A stretch of DNA of 5,491 nucleotides from Clostridiales bacterium (GTDB lineage Bacteria > Bacillota > Clostridia > Tissierellales > Sedimentibacteraceae): the NCBI GenBank assembly GCA_003497505.1, contig DNNV01000177.1, positions 1 through 5,491 of the forward strand. Direction: 5' to 3'. Positions 1-5,491 of this stretch are shown here, piece by piece (position 1 is the first letter of the stretch; every line of letters starts with the position of its first letter). The position numbers and the translations under genes were made by a program. A model generated the notes under the pieces. The model saw only the letters and a list, made by a program, of their open reading frames with translations. It did no database searches and was not told the origin of the DNA.

Positions 1-564
1 TATCTCGGCATTCCTGCTGAATGTGTGAGTGCCTGATTCATCTCCTCTTGAAATGAATACAGCCTTGTTTTCAGCCATCAGTCTGAACGCCTCTATGGGG
101 TCATTTGGTGCTTTTGCGGCTAATCCGGCAGGGTCCTTTGCAGGTCCCACTATTATGAAGTCATTGTACATAACATCAAATCTTTCCTTTGCGAATCCAT
201 CCGCCACGAACTGCTCTTCCTGAGCCTTTGCATGTACCAGGACGCCATCCGCATCTCCGTTTTTAGCAAGCTCAAGTGCTGCACCCGTACCCTTGGCTAC
301 AACGTTTACCGTTATTCCGGTTTTTTCTTTGAAAATCGGAAGTAGGTAATCAAGCAAGCCCGAATCTTCTGTGCTTGTTGTGGTTGCCAATATTATGCTT
401 CTTTCCTCCTGAGGTTTTTCTTCAGGCTTCTGCGCTTCCTCCGCAGGCTTTTCAGCAGGTGTTTCTACAGGCTTTTCAGCCGGTTTTTGTTGACATGCTG
501 CCAGTGATAAAATCATCACAACAGAAAGCATTAAAATCAACAAGCTTTTCATTTTTGTGTTCAT
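1..564 (-). CDS. tupA: Tungstate ABC transporter substrate-binding lipoprotein TupA (C-terminus outside window)
   Basis: The protein binds tungstate outside the membrane and hands it to the TupBC permease and ATPase. The 188 visible residues begin with a lipoprotein signal: a hydrophobic stretch (about 7-23) and lipobox LAAC with Cys24. A charged, Pro/Glu/Lys-rich tether follows (about 25-55, repeated KPAEKP-like units). The binding domain then opens with TTTSTEDSG (61-69), followed by a GTGAALELAKNGDAD segment (92-106), VHA (110-112), VMYNDFIIVGP (131-141) and SRGDESGTH (172-180). The TTTST, VHA and SRGD-SGT elements are typical of TupA and differ from ModA. I chose the ATG at 564 because GAGAGGAG lies 8 nt upstream; Met5 is a poorer alternative. 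The family is usually around 270-300 residues, so roughly the last third is missing at the window edge, where tupB and tupC would be expected. The riboswitch-like leader supports a molybdenum/tungsten role. A molybdate or broader oxyanion specificity cannot be excluded. Confidence 0.93.
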   Translation of the reverse strand, partial: MNTKMKSLLILMLSVVMILSLAACQQKPAEKPVETPAEKPAEEAQKPEEKPQEERSIILATTTSTEDSGLLDYLLPIFKEKTGITVNVVAKGTGAALELAKNGDADGVLVHAKAQEEQFVADGFAKERFDVMYNDFIIVGPAKDPAGLAAKAPNDPIEAFRLMAENKAVFISRGDESGTHTFSRNAEI

Positions 565-572
565 AAAAAAAA

Positions 573-656
573 CTCCTCTCTCAGTGAAATATCGCAGTCT
601 CACCATAATTGTGAATCTGCGTCCAACCAGCCAACTGGCGGGTCATAAGAAAAGAG
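573..656 (-). promoter_or_regulatory. Candidate riboswitch expression platform over the tupA ribosome binding site
   Basis: The RNA segment UGAGAGAGGAG (583-573), which contains the tupA Shine-Dalgarno sequence, can form 11 continuous base pairs, three of them G-U, with CUCUUUUCUUA (656-646) inside the riboswitch-like region. The 3' arm is followed directly by eight U residues (572-565) and then the AUG. The pairing could hide the ribosome binding site or act as a weak terminator. The loop is long and contains two smaller hairpins, so this is an inference from complementarity and has not been modelled. Confidence 0.4.
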
Positions 657-762
657 AACAGCCATCAAGTCCTCCTTTCCAAACGGGAGGCCCAAATGTT
701 TCCGTCCGGACCCTATCGTCTTGTTATTCATAGCATAGCCTTAGATTAACAAGCTCGGAGAA
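593..762 (-). promoter_or_regulatory. Molybdenum/tungsten cofactor (Moco/Tuco) riboswitch candidate
   Basis: This is the untranslated leader of tupA. Read on the minus strand it contains CUCCGAG (760-754) and a 7-bp stem CUUGUUA/UAACAAG (753-747 with 726-720). A long-range stem GGGUC/GACCC (713-709 with 644-640) follows, then GGUCCGGACGGAAACA, UUGGGCCUCCCG, and GGAGGACUUGAUGGC. CCUCC/GGAGG (690-686 with 675-671) pair. A hairpin CCAG-UUGG-CUGG (638-627) and a hairpin CGCAG/CUGCG with an inner UCAC/GUGA (621-593) complete it. From memory, the GGUCCGG, AAACA, UUGGGCCUCC and GGAGGAC blocks match the conserved core of the moco RNA motif (Rfam MOCO_RNA_motif), which is known upstream of cofactor synthesis and Mo/W transport genes. 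Placement before tupA fits. I cannot decide between the Moco and tungsten-cofactor variants, which differ in one stem. Confidence 0.83.
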
Positions 763-778
763 ATATCCCATATATTTA

Positions 779-807
779 ATTCTAAGTATAATTGCAGTAA
801 TTGTCAA
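779..807 (-). promoter_or_regulatory. Sigma-A-type promoter of the tupA leader
   Basis: On the minus strand there is a perfect -35 box TTGACA (807-802), a 17-bp spacer, and a -10 box TAGAAT (784-779, one mismatch to TATAAT). Transcription would start near 772, about 12 nt before the conserved CUCCGAG of the riboswitch candidate. This gives a leader of roughly 208 nt to the tupA ATG. The spacing and the fit to the leader make this a strong call. Confidence 0.8.
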
Positions 808-832
808 TCTAATTATCATAGTCTCGTTCACC

Positions 833-921
833 AATTTATTTGCTCCTTACGTCGCATAAATTAGAAATTTTGTGCGTTTGACCTACCATCAATTTCTTTC
901 TCCTTACAGTCGAAGAAATTG
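833..921. repeat. Pair of 30-bp dyad repeats upstream of the tupA promoter
   Basis: Two similar 30-bp elements lie 58 bp apart (833-862 and 891-920). Each is an inverted repeat. Copy 1 has arms AATTTAT/ATAAATT (833-839 with 856-862). Copy 2 has arms CAATTTCTT/AAGAAATTG (890-898 with 913-921). The centres share CTCCTTAC (843-850 and 900-907) and a following GTCG (851-854 and 909-912). One arm position changes from A-T in copy 1 to C-G in copy 2 (838/857 versus 896/915), so pairing is kept. On the minus strand the centre reads GTAAGGAG. No protein gene lies in 565-988; apart from the promoter, the leader, the terminator and these repeats I see nothing in it. Operators, structured RNA or a small dispersed repeat are all possible. 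Confidence 0.6.
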
Positions 922-939
922 GGTTAGGGCATAAAGGGC

Positions 940-977
940 ATACAAAACCCGGTTCCAACTTAATATGGAAACCGGGT
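940..977 (-). terminator. Rho-independent terminator after methionine gamma-lyase
   Basis: On the minus strand, ACCCGGTTTCC (977-967) pairs with GGAACCGGGT (956-947) with a single bulged base. The 10-nt loop is AT-rich, and TTTTGTA (946-940) follows. It starts 11 bp after the methionine gamma-lyase stop codon. The U-tract is short and interrupted, so termination may be incomplete. On the plus strand the hairpin has no T-run, so it serves the minus-strand operon. Confidence 0.75.
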
Positions 978-988
978 AACTGACTTTA

Positions 989-2188
989 TTAAATTAACTT
1001 ATCCAATGCCTGCTTCAAATCGTTTATTATATCCTCCGGGTCTTCAAGCCCCACTGAAAGTCTTACCAGTCCCTCGGAAATTCCTGCAATCGCTCTTTCC
1101 TCAGGCGTATATGGTGAATGAGTCATGGAAGCCGGATGCTGTATCAGTGTTTCGGTATCTCCCAGGCTGACCGCAAGTGTGCAGAGCTTCAGCGTATTCA
1201 TCAGCTTTCTTCCGCTTTCCAGTCCTCCCTTTACCTCAAAAGCTATCATGGCTCCCGGCAGCTTCATCTGCATTTCTGCGAGCTCCTTTTGAGGAAAACT
1301 GTTCAATCCCGGATATGCAACACCTTCTACAGCCGGATGTCTCTCTAGAAATTCCGCCACTTTCTGTGCATTGGCACAATGCTTTTCCATTCTTATTTCA
1401 AGAGTCTTCATTCCCCTGTTAATTAAATATGCGTCAAATGGGCTTAGCACTGAGCCCGTCATATCCTTGATTCCTACTAATCTCACCTTGTTTATGAACT
1501 CTCTCTTTCCTGCTGCAAAGCCTGCAATGACATCACCGTGTCCATTTAAATACTTCGTTGCGGAATGCACCACCACATCTGCACCAAGCTCTATGGGCCT
1601 CTGAATGTAAGGGGTGCAGTAGGTATTGTCAACCACAACTATGCAACCTGACCTTTCATGGGCTATCTGTGAAATTTCCCCTATATCTGAAATAAGCATA
1701 TTGGGATTCGCGGGGCTTTCCAGATAAACAACCTTTGTATTTGGTCTCATTGCTTTTCTTACATTTTCAGGGTCCGATGTATCCACGAATGTTGTTTCAA
1801 CACCGAATCGGGATAACCCGTGGGTGAGAAATGCAAATGTACAGCCGTAGAGCGTCTTTGCAGCAACGATGTGGTCTCCGCTGTTTACCGCAACCCATAT
1901 GACTGATGTTATGGCTCCCATTCCGGAAGACATAGAAACTGCAGCCTCGGCATTTTCCAGACATGCAAGCTTATCCTCAACCTGCGTACATGTGGGGTTT
2001 CCAAGCCTTGTGTATATATATCCTTCTTCTTCCAGAGCAAATCTTCTTCCGCCCTGCTCAGCGGAATCAAATATGAATGTGGACGTCTGGTAAATAGGCG
2101 TTGCCAGGGCACCATATTCATTTTTCCTGTAGCCTCCATGTACAGCCTTTGTTGCAAATTTCATTTCCTTCAGATTTTCGTTATCCAT
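989..2188 (-). CDS. mgl: Methionine gamma-lyase (PLP-dependent, EC 4.4.1.11)
   Basis: This cytoplasmic enzyme splits L-methionine into methanethiol, ammonia and 2-oxobutyrate. The 399 residues align essentially end to end with the Pseudomonas putida enzyme as I remember it, and belong to the Cys/Met-metabolism fold-type I PLP family. Visible residues are Tyr59 and Arg61 (YTR, cofactor phosphate from the neighbouring subunit), Tyr114 and Cys116 in [10 protein letters not shown], Asp187 in [10 protein letters not shown] (pyridine nitrogen), Lys212 in [11 protein letters not shown] (Schiff base), Lys241-Asp242 in GIKDMTG, and Arg376 in [11 protein letters not shown] (substrate carboxylate). The Cys116 plus Lys-Asp combination separates methionine gamma-lyase from cystathionine gamma-synthase and gamma-lyase. 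Related activities such as homocysteine desulfhydrase remain possible. The ATG at 2188 is the only in-frame start near the AAAAGGAG at 2208-2201, although the 12-nt spacing is long. The gene follows the sigma-54 activator by 20 bp and ends at a terminator, so it is probably the effector gene of that operon. Confidence 0.94.
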   Translation of the reverse strand: MDNENLKEMKFATKAVHGGYRKNEYGALATPIYQTSTFIFDSAEQGGRRFALEEEGYIYTRLGNPTCTQVEDKLACLENAEAAVSMSSGMGAITSVIWVAVNSGDHIVAAKTLYGCTFAFLTHGLSRFGVETTFVDTSDPENVRKAMRPNTKVVYLESPANPNMLISDIGEISQIAHERSGCIVVVDNTYCTPYIQRPIELGADVVVHSATKYLNGHGDVIAGFAAGKREFINKVRLVGIKDMTGSVLSPFDAYLINRGMKTLEIRMEKHCANAQKVAEFLERHPAVEGVAYPGLNSFPQKELAEMQMKLPGAMIAFEVKGGLESGRKLMNTLKLCTLAVSLGDTETLIQHPASMTHSPYTPEERAIAGISEGLVRLSVGLEDPEDIINDLKQALDKLI

Positions 2189-2200
2189 AGATAATAAATA

Positions 2201-2208
2201 CTCCTTTT
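2201..2208 (-). promoter_or_regulatory. Ribosome binding site of methionine gamma-lyase, unusual spacing
   Basis: AAAAGGAG directly abuts the stop codon of the upstream activator gene (TAA at 2211-2209). It lies 12 nt from the ATG at 2188, longer than the usual 6-9 nt. No ATG, GTG or TTG lies in frame in between. The gap is too small for a separate promoter with a leader, which argues for co-transcription with the activator gene. Confidence 0.7.
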
Positions 2209-3759
2209 TTAATAATTTGCTATTTGCTTTATATCAATTCCATATTTTTTCATCCTGTTTATTAAAAGCGTGTGTGTAACATTGAGGTTTTTTGCCGCCT
2301 CTCTTATGCTCCTGCTCTGTCTGAGGCTTTCTACAATTTTCTTTTTTTCCAGGGATTCAAGGTAGTCCTTCAGAGAATTTATATCTGAATCTTCATGCGG
2401 AACTATATCATAATTCAGAAATATATCCTTAGGCATAATGTACTTTGCCGTTGAAAGAGCCACTGCTCTTTCAAGAACATTCTGAAACTCTCTGACGTTG
2501 CCGGGCCAGTTGTAGCCTATGAGCTTTTTCATTGCCTCTCTGTCTATGCCGTCAATTTCCTTGCTGTATCTTTTAAAATGAATTCCCGCAAAATATTCAT
2601 ACAGCACCGGTATATCCTCCTTCCTTTCCCGAAGGGCCGGAATATGTATGCTAAAAATATTGATTCTGAACAACAGCTCAATGCGAAATTCCCTGTTCTT
2701 CACCATTTCGTCAATATTCTGATTTGTGGCGGATATGAGCCTCACATCAACACTTATCTCATCCGTACCTCCCACTCTTCGCACCCTTTTCTCCTGCAGC
2801 ACTCTAAGGAGCTTTGCCTGAAGGTGGGGAGCCATATCTCCGATTTCGTCAAGGAACACCGTTCCGCCATTTGCAATTTCAAAAATACCTGCTTTGCCCT
2901 CTTTCCTTCCTCCTGTAAATGCTCCTCCTTCATATCCGAAAAGCTCACTTTCAAGAAGTTGGTCCGGAATTGCAGCACAATTTATTGCCACAAAAGGTTT
3001 CATTTTTCTTTTGCTTTCATTGTGTATAGCTCTTGCAAAAAGTTCTTTTCCCGTGCCGCTTTCTCCTGTTATGAGCACCGAGGAGTCAGATTTGGAATAA
3101 AGCTTTCCCTGACCGATAGCCTCCAACATCTTGCTGCTTTCGGCGATTATGTCGCTGAAGGTTATAGGATTGTCATATCTGTTATAAACGTTTGCATCAA
3201 TGTCGTAAAATGATAAGAGATAGCTGCTTAGAACACCCTCTTCATTGGCAACAGACTGAAGATTAACTTCATACATCTGGTTGCCCAGGACCATTTTTTC
3301 CTTGATGATTGCCTTTTTCATTTTGCTTCTTTTCAGTGATGCCATCATGCCGCTGCAGTCAAGGTATTTATTGATGCTCATTCCTGTTATGTTCTTGCCG
3401 CCTGTGCTGAATATTCTGTCAGCGGCATAATTGTTGAAATATTTAATATCCCCGTTTTTGCTCAAGAGAGTAACTCCGTGAGGAATGACATCAAGGACAT
3501 TTTTCATTTCTGTATCCTTTTCTTCAAAAGGAAACAGTTCTACTTCCTCTAAAGTTGCCCATCCTTTCAGGTCCTTAAGCTCTTTCTTGATTTTTTCCCA
3601 TACTTCGTCTTCTACAGGCATTAATTTTATGTAAGCGACAAATGCATACACCTCCATCCAAATTAATCCCACATCATATTTATGCAGCACAGACAATGCT
3701 TCATATGTTATATGCGGTCTGTCCTCCACAGCCGTAAGTTTAATTTTTCTCTCCCTCAT
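2209..3759 (-). CDS. TyrR-like sigma-54-dependent transcriptional activator (ACT-like, PAS, AAA+, Fis/TyrR-type HTH)
   Basis: This 516-residue enhancer-binding protein should remodel sigma-54 RNA polymerase by ATP hydrolysis. The domains in order are an ACT-like sensor (about 5-78, with a [10 protein letters not shown] opening like TyrR), a PAS domain (about 84-187, [19 protein letters not shown]), an AAA+ domain (about 201-430), and a C-terminal HTH (about 484-507, [24 protein letters not shown]) of the TyrR/PhhR kind. Within the AAA+ domain are Walker A GESGTGKE (232-239), the sigma-54 contact loop GAFTGG (279-284), Walker B GGTVFLDE (298-305), arginine-finger region Arg359/Arg365, and sensor [10 protein letters not shown] (418-425). 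The usual loop is GAFTGA, so the last residue is changed. There is no receiver domain, so direct ligand sensing is likely, and methionine or another amino acid is a reasonable guess. AGAGGAG lies 5 nt before the ATG. A sigma-54 promoter and palindromes sit immediately upstream and methionine gamma-lyase immediately downstream, pointing to an autoregulated catabolic operon. Confidence 0.92.
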   Translation of the reverse strand: MRERKIKLTAVEDRPHITYEALSVLHKYDVGLIWMEVYAFVAYIKLMPVEDEVWEKIKKELKDLKGWATLEEVELFPFEEKDTEMKNVLDVIPHGVTLLSKNGDIKYFNNYAADRIFSTGGKNITGMSINKYLDCSGMMASLKRSKMKKAIIKEKMVLGNQMYEVNLQSVANEEGVLSSYLLSFYDIDANVYNRYDNPITFSDIIAESSKMLEAIGQGKLYSKSDSSVLITGESGTGKELFARAIHNESKRKMKPFVAINCAAIPDQLLESELFGYEGGAFTGGRKEGKAGIFEIANGGTVFLDEIGDMAPHLQAKLLRVLQEKRVRRVGGTDEISVDVRLISATNQNIDEMVKNREFRIELLFRINIFSIHIPALRERKEDIPVLYEYFAGIHFKRYSKEIDGIDREAMKKLIGYNWPGNVREFQNVLERAVALSTAKYIMPKDIFLNYDIVPHEDSDINSLKDYLESLEKKKIVESLRQSRSIREAAKNLNVTHTLLINRMKKYGIDIKQIANY

Positions 3760-3780
3760 AATTGCTCCTCTCTTTTATAA

Positions 3781-3798
3781 ATGCATTAAACGTGCCAA
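3781..3798 (-). promoter_or_regulatory. Sigma-54 (-24/-12) promoter of the activator/methionine gamma-lyase operon
   Basis: The minus strand reads TTGGCACGTTTAATGCAT. The GG at 3796-3795 and the GC at 3784-3783 are separated by exactly 10 bp. This matches the TTGGCACG-N4-TTGCW consensus with one mismatch in the -12 element (ATGCA for TTGCA). Transcription would start near 3771, giving a leader of about 12 nt that still includes the AGAGGAG ribosome binding site. The gene it precedes encodes a sigma-54 activator, which strengthens the call. Confidence 0.82.
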
Positions 3799-3853
3799 CA
3801 TGAAAGTCAGGACTTTAGCTGAATTTCAATATATCTTAAAAATGCAAAAAAAT

Positions 3854-3899
3854 AAACTATTCCGGAATGGAATAATATTGTTCCGTTTGAGAATAGTTT
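3854..3899. promoter_or_regulatory. Nested palindromes, probable upstream activator binding sites
   Basis: A perfect 9-bp inverted repeat, AAACTATTC (3854-3862) and GAATAGTTT (3891-3899), encloses two further dyads. These are the 10-bp palindrome ATTCCGGAAT (3859-3868) and the 16-bp dyad GGAATAATATTGTTCC (3869-3884), which has one mismatched pair. Another ATTCC lies at 3932-3936. The centre (about 3876) is roughly 80 bp upstream of the -24 GG, near -105, where sigma-54 activators usually bind. The likely ligand is the TyrR-like protein encoded downstream. The sequence does not match the E. coli TyrR box, so the assignment rests on position and symmetry. Confidence 0.6.
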
Positions 3900-3918
3900 C
3901 GTAATGCTAATGCTTTAT

Positions 3919-3958
3919 GTGGTTTACCATCATTCCACTAAGTTTAATTTTAAACCAC
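3919..3958. repeat. 7-bp inverted repeat downstream of the histidine kinase gene
   Basis: GTGGTTT (3919-3925) and AAACCAC (3952-3958) are perfect arms around a 26-bp AT-rich spacer, beginning 18 bp after the kinase stop codon in the direction of transcription. No T-run follows on the minus strand, so it is a poor terminator. Just downstream on that strand is a tandem hexamer (plus-strand TAATGCTAATGC at 3902-3913). It may be a weak terminator or an additional distal protein-binding site for the sigma-54 promoter. Confidence 0.35.
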
Positions 3959-3976
3959 AATTATATTTTTTTCAAG

Positions 3977-5350
3977 TTAATTTTGCAATTCATTGAAAGT
4001 TATTATGAATTTTGTTCCCTTTCCTTCTTCAGATTCCACATCTATGGATGCTGAATGCAGGTTAAGTACATTTTTAGCAATGGTGAGACCTATGCCGCTG
4101 CCTTCCACTTCGTGCCTGCTCTTGTCTCCCCTGTACAGGTGCTCATATATGAACGGAATATCCTCTTCTTTAATACCTATTCCGTTATCCTTTACTTCCA
4201 CATATATTTTTTCATTGTCTCCGTGTACATAAATAGAAACCTCACCGCTACTCTCGGTAAATTTCAATGCGTTGTCGATTATGTTAATAAACACCTGCTT
4301 AAGCCTGTCTGCGTCCCCCAGGATGAAAAACTCGCTCCCCTCTCCTTTTATAAACTTCAGAGATATGCCTTTTACTTGTGCCTCTACCGCAAAATCATTG
4401 TACAAATCCTTCAGCATATTCAAAAGATTTATGGACTTGAAATTCAGCTTTAGGCTCTCTGCCTCAAATTCCTTGAGCTTTTCGAGATTATCCAGAAGCT
4501 TTCCAAAGCGTATTATTTCATCATTCAGCCTTATTAGCCCTTCATGGGTAACAGGAAACACTCCGTCAATCATGGCTTCAAAATTATTTTGAAGAACATT
4601 CAGAGGCGTCCTTATCTCATGGTTCATATCAGATATGAGCCTTCGGCGGAGCATATCCTGATTATTAAGCTTTTCAGCCAGACTGTTAATGCTGTCCTTA
4701 AGTCTGACTATTTCCTCAATATCCGTCTTTGTGTTCAACTTTTCTTTAAATTCGCCCTTAGACAAATTCACAGACATATTGGATACCTCTTTTATGGGAG
4801 CAGAAAACTGCTTTGACAGATAAAGGCTGGCTGCAATAATTATCAGAAGTGTGATTATTCCGCTAGCAGCAATGCTTTTGTTAATTGAGGATTTGAAAAG
4901 AACATCCTCTTCCGCCATTAAAAGAGGTGCGTATTGCCCTACTTCCACATATCCTACAATTTCATCCTCATGCTTCAGCTCAAATCTCTTTGCAGAATAT
5001 ACACCGTTGTCCTGCACCTTCATATTTTCCAGATGGATTTTGTTTCTGATGTCCATAGGATTCATCCCCCACACAGGAACATCATTTTTATCGTAGAGCG
5101 TAAGATTATAATTACTCATGTATGCATCATGCATTAGCTCAATGCCTGAATTTTCATTCCACCGACCGTCATGCTCATATTTTTTCTCCAGATAGTCAAC
5201 AATTCTTTCATACCTTTTATTCTGCACATCCGTCATATATTCTTCAAAAATATTGTTGATTGTAAAATTAACAAACAGCATTATAAGCAGAATGGCAGCT
5301 AAAGAGCAGGCAATGAGCAGCATGCTTATTTTTTTCCGTATTGTGTTCAT
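3977..5350 (-). CDS. Membrane sensor histidine kinase of a two-component system
   Basis: The 457-residue kinase autophosphorylates on histidine and passes phosphate to its partner regulator. It has transmembrane helix 1 (about 8-29), an extracytoplasmic sensor region (about 30-158, no family recognised), transmembrane helix 2 (about 160-178), and a HAMP linker (about 179-232). A HisKA domain follows with phospho-acceptor His244 in SDMNHEIRTPL. The ATPase domain has an N-box NIIDNALK (356-363), G1 DNGIGI (388-393), a RGDKSR stretch (407-412) and G2 GSGIGL (417-422). All catalytic boxes are present, so it should be active. The HisKA region resembles BaeS-like kinases, which often sense envelope stress, but the stimulus cannot be read from the sequence. 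The start codon overlaps the stop of the response regulator gene by one base (TGATG), with GGTGGTGAG as a modest ribosome binding site. This indicates translational coupling. No clear terminator follows. Confidence 0.93.
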   Translation of the reverse strand: MNTIRKKISMLLIACSLAAILLIMLFVNFTINNIFEEYMTDVQNKRYERIVDYLEKKYEHDGRWNENSGIELMHDAYMSNYNLTLYDKNDVPVWGMNPMDIRNKIHLENMKVQDNGVYSAKRFELKHEDEIVGYVEVGQYAPLLMAEEDVLFKSSINKSIAASGIITLLIIIAASLYLSKQFSAPIKEVSNMSVNLSKGEFKEKLNTKTDIEEIVRLKDSINSLAEKLNNQDMLRRRLISDMNHEIRTPLNVLQNNFEAMIDGVFPVTHEGLIRLNDEIIRFGKLLDNLEKLKEFEAESLKLNFKSINLLNMLKDLYNDFAVEAQVKGISLKFIKGEGSEFFILGDADRLKQVFINIIDNALKFTESSGEVSIYVHGDNEKIYVEVKDNGIGIKEEDIPFIYEHLYRGDKSRHEVEGSGIGLTIAKNVLNLHSASIDVESEEGKGTKFIITFNELQN

Positions 5351-5491
5351 CAGTTCTCACCACCAAATTTATATCCTACCTTGGTCACAGTTATTATATA
5401 CTTGGGGCTCCTGGTGTCCTCTTCAATTTTTTTACGTATATTTTTAATATGAACGTCCACAGTTCTGTCATAGCCGGTGAAATCAAATCCA
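5350..5491 (-). CDS. OmpR/PhoB-family response regulator, C-terminal end (start outside window)
   Basis: Only the last 46 residues are present. They begin [20 protein letters not shown] and end [17 protein letters not shown]. This is the recognition helix and C-terminal beta-hairpin wing of an OmpR-type winged-helix DNA-binding domain (RTVDVHI-NIRKKI followed by I-TV-GYKF is its hallmark). The receiver domain and most of the effector domain lie beyond the window edge. The stop codon TGA (5352-5350) overlaps the ATG of the histidine kinase gene, so the two are a cognate pair in one operon. The promoter is not in the window. Confidence 0.93.
   Translation of the reverse strand, partial: GFDFTGYDRTVDVHIKNIRKKIEEDTRSPKYIITVTKVGYKFGGEN

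Noticed and set aside
375..566. Plus-strand open frame with a QAF/QVFLQA repeat
   Set aside because: The repeat is the antisense reading of the Pro/Glu/Lys-rich TupA tether, and the frame has no independent support.
565..988. CRISPR array or mobile-element end
   Set aside because: There are only two imperfect 30-bp dyads with no further copies, no transposase and no target duplication.
2578..3213. A 211-codon open frame on the plus strand
   Set aside because: It lies wholly antisense to the AAA+ region of the sigma-54 activator, has no recognisable domain, and reads as a low-quality Cys/Ser/Phe-rich shadow of a clearly conserved gene.
3919..3958. Rho-independent terminator for the two-component operon
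   Set aside because: The arms are only 7 bp, the loop is 26 nt and no T-run follows, so I list it only as an inverted repeat.
3760..3976. SAM riboswitch or T-box controlling the methionine gamma-lyase operon
   Set aside because: The predicted start is only about 12 nt before the first ATG. I see no T-box or SAM aptamer core, and the region is explained by a sigma-54 promoter and palindromes.
4055..4592. Overlapping plus-strand open frames of 106-132 codons opposite the histidine kinase
   Set aside because: The minus-strand kinase has all its catalytic boxes in these positions. The plus-strand frames have no motif and no convincing ribosome site.

Overview
The window looks like chromosome of an anaerobic low-to-moderate GC Firmicute, most likely an amino-acid-fermenting member of the Clostridia. 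The basis is AT-rich intergenic DNA, strong GGAG-type ribosome binding sites, a lipoprotein tungstate-binding protein, and a TyrR-like sigma-54 activator next to a methionine gamma-lyase. The organism assignment is inference. Every gene I can support lies on the minus strand, so transcription runs from high to low coordinates.

Layout in the direction of transcription. (1) 5491-3977: a two-component pair. The last 46 residues of an OmpR-type response regulator overlap by one base (TGATG) the start of a complete membrane histidine kinase. (2) 3976-3760: a 217-bp gap holding nested palindromes and, just before the next gene, a near-consensus sigma-54 (-24/-12) promoter. (3) 3759-989: a two-gene unit of a sigma-54 activator (ACT-like, PAS, AAA+, TyrR-type HTH) and, 20 bp later, methionine gamma-lyase, closed by a hairpin terminator at about 940-977. 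(4) 939-565: a gene-free stretch with two covarying 30-bp dyad repeats, a good sigma-A-type promoter (TTGACA-17-TAGAAT), and a roughly 210-nt leader matching the molybdenum/tungsten cofactor riboswitch class. (5) 564-1: tupA, the tungstate ABC transporter binding protein, cut by the window edge.

Two regulatory circuits stand out. First, the sigma-54 promoter in front of the activator gene suggests that the activator senses an amino acid or derived ligand and drives its own operon, switching on methionine breakdown to methanethiol, ammonia and 2-oxobutyrate. Second, tungstate uptake appears to be feedback-controlled by the pterin metal cofactor through a riboswitch whose expression platform seems to overlap the tupA ribosome binding site. 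Both are known kinds of system. The less familiar items are the paired dyad repeats upstream of the tupA promoter, the GAFTGG variant in the activator, and the predicted sigma-54/TyrR-like control of methionine gamma-lyase. I did not find an unmistakably new system.
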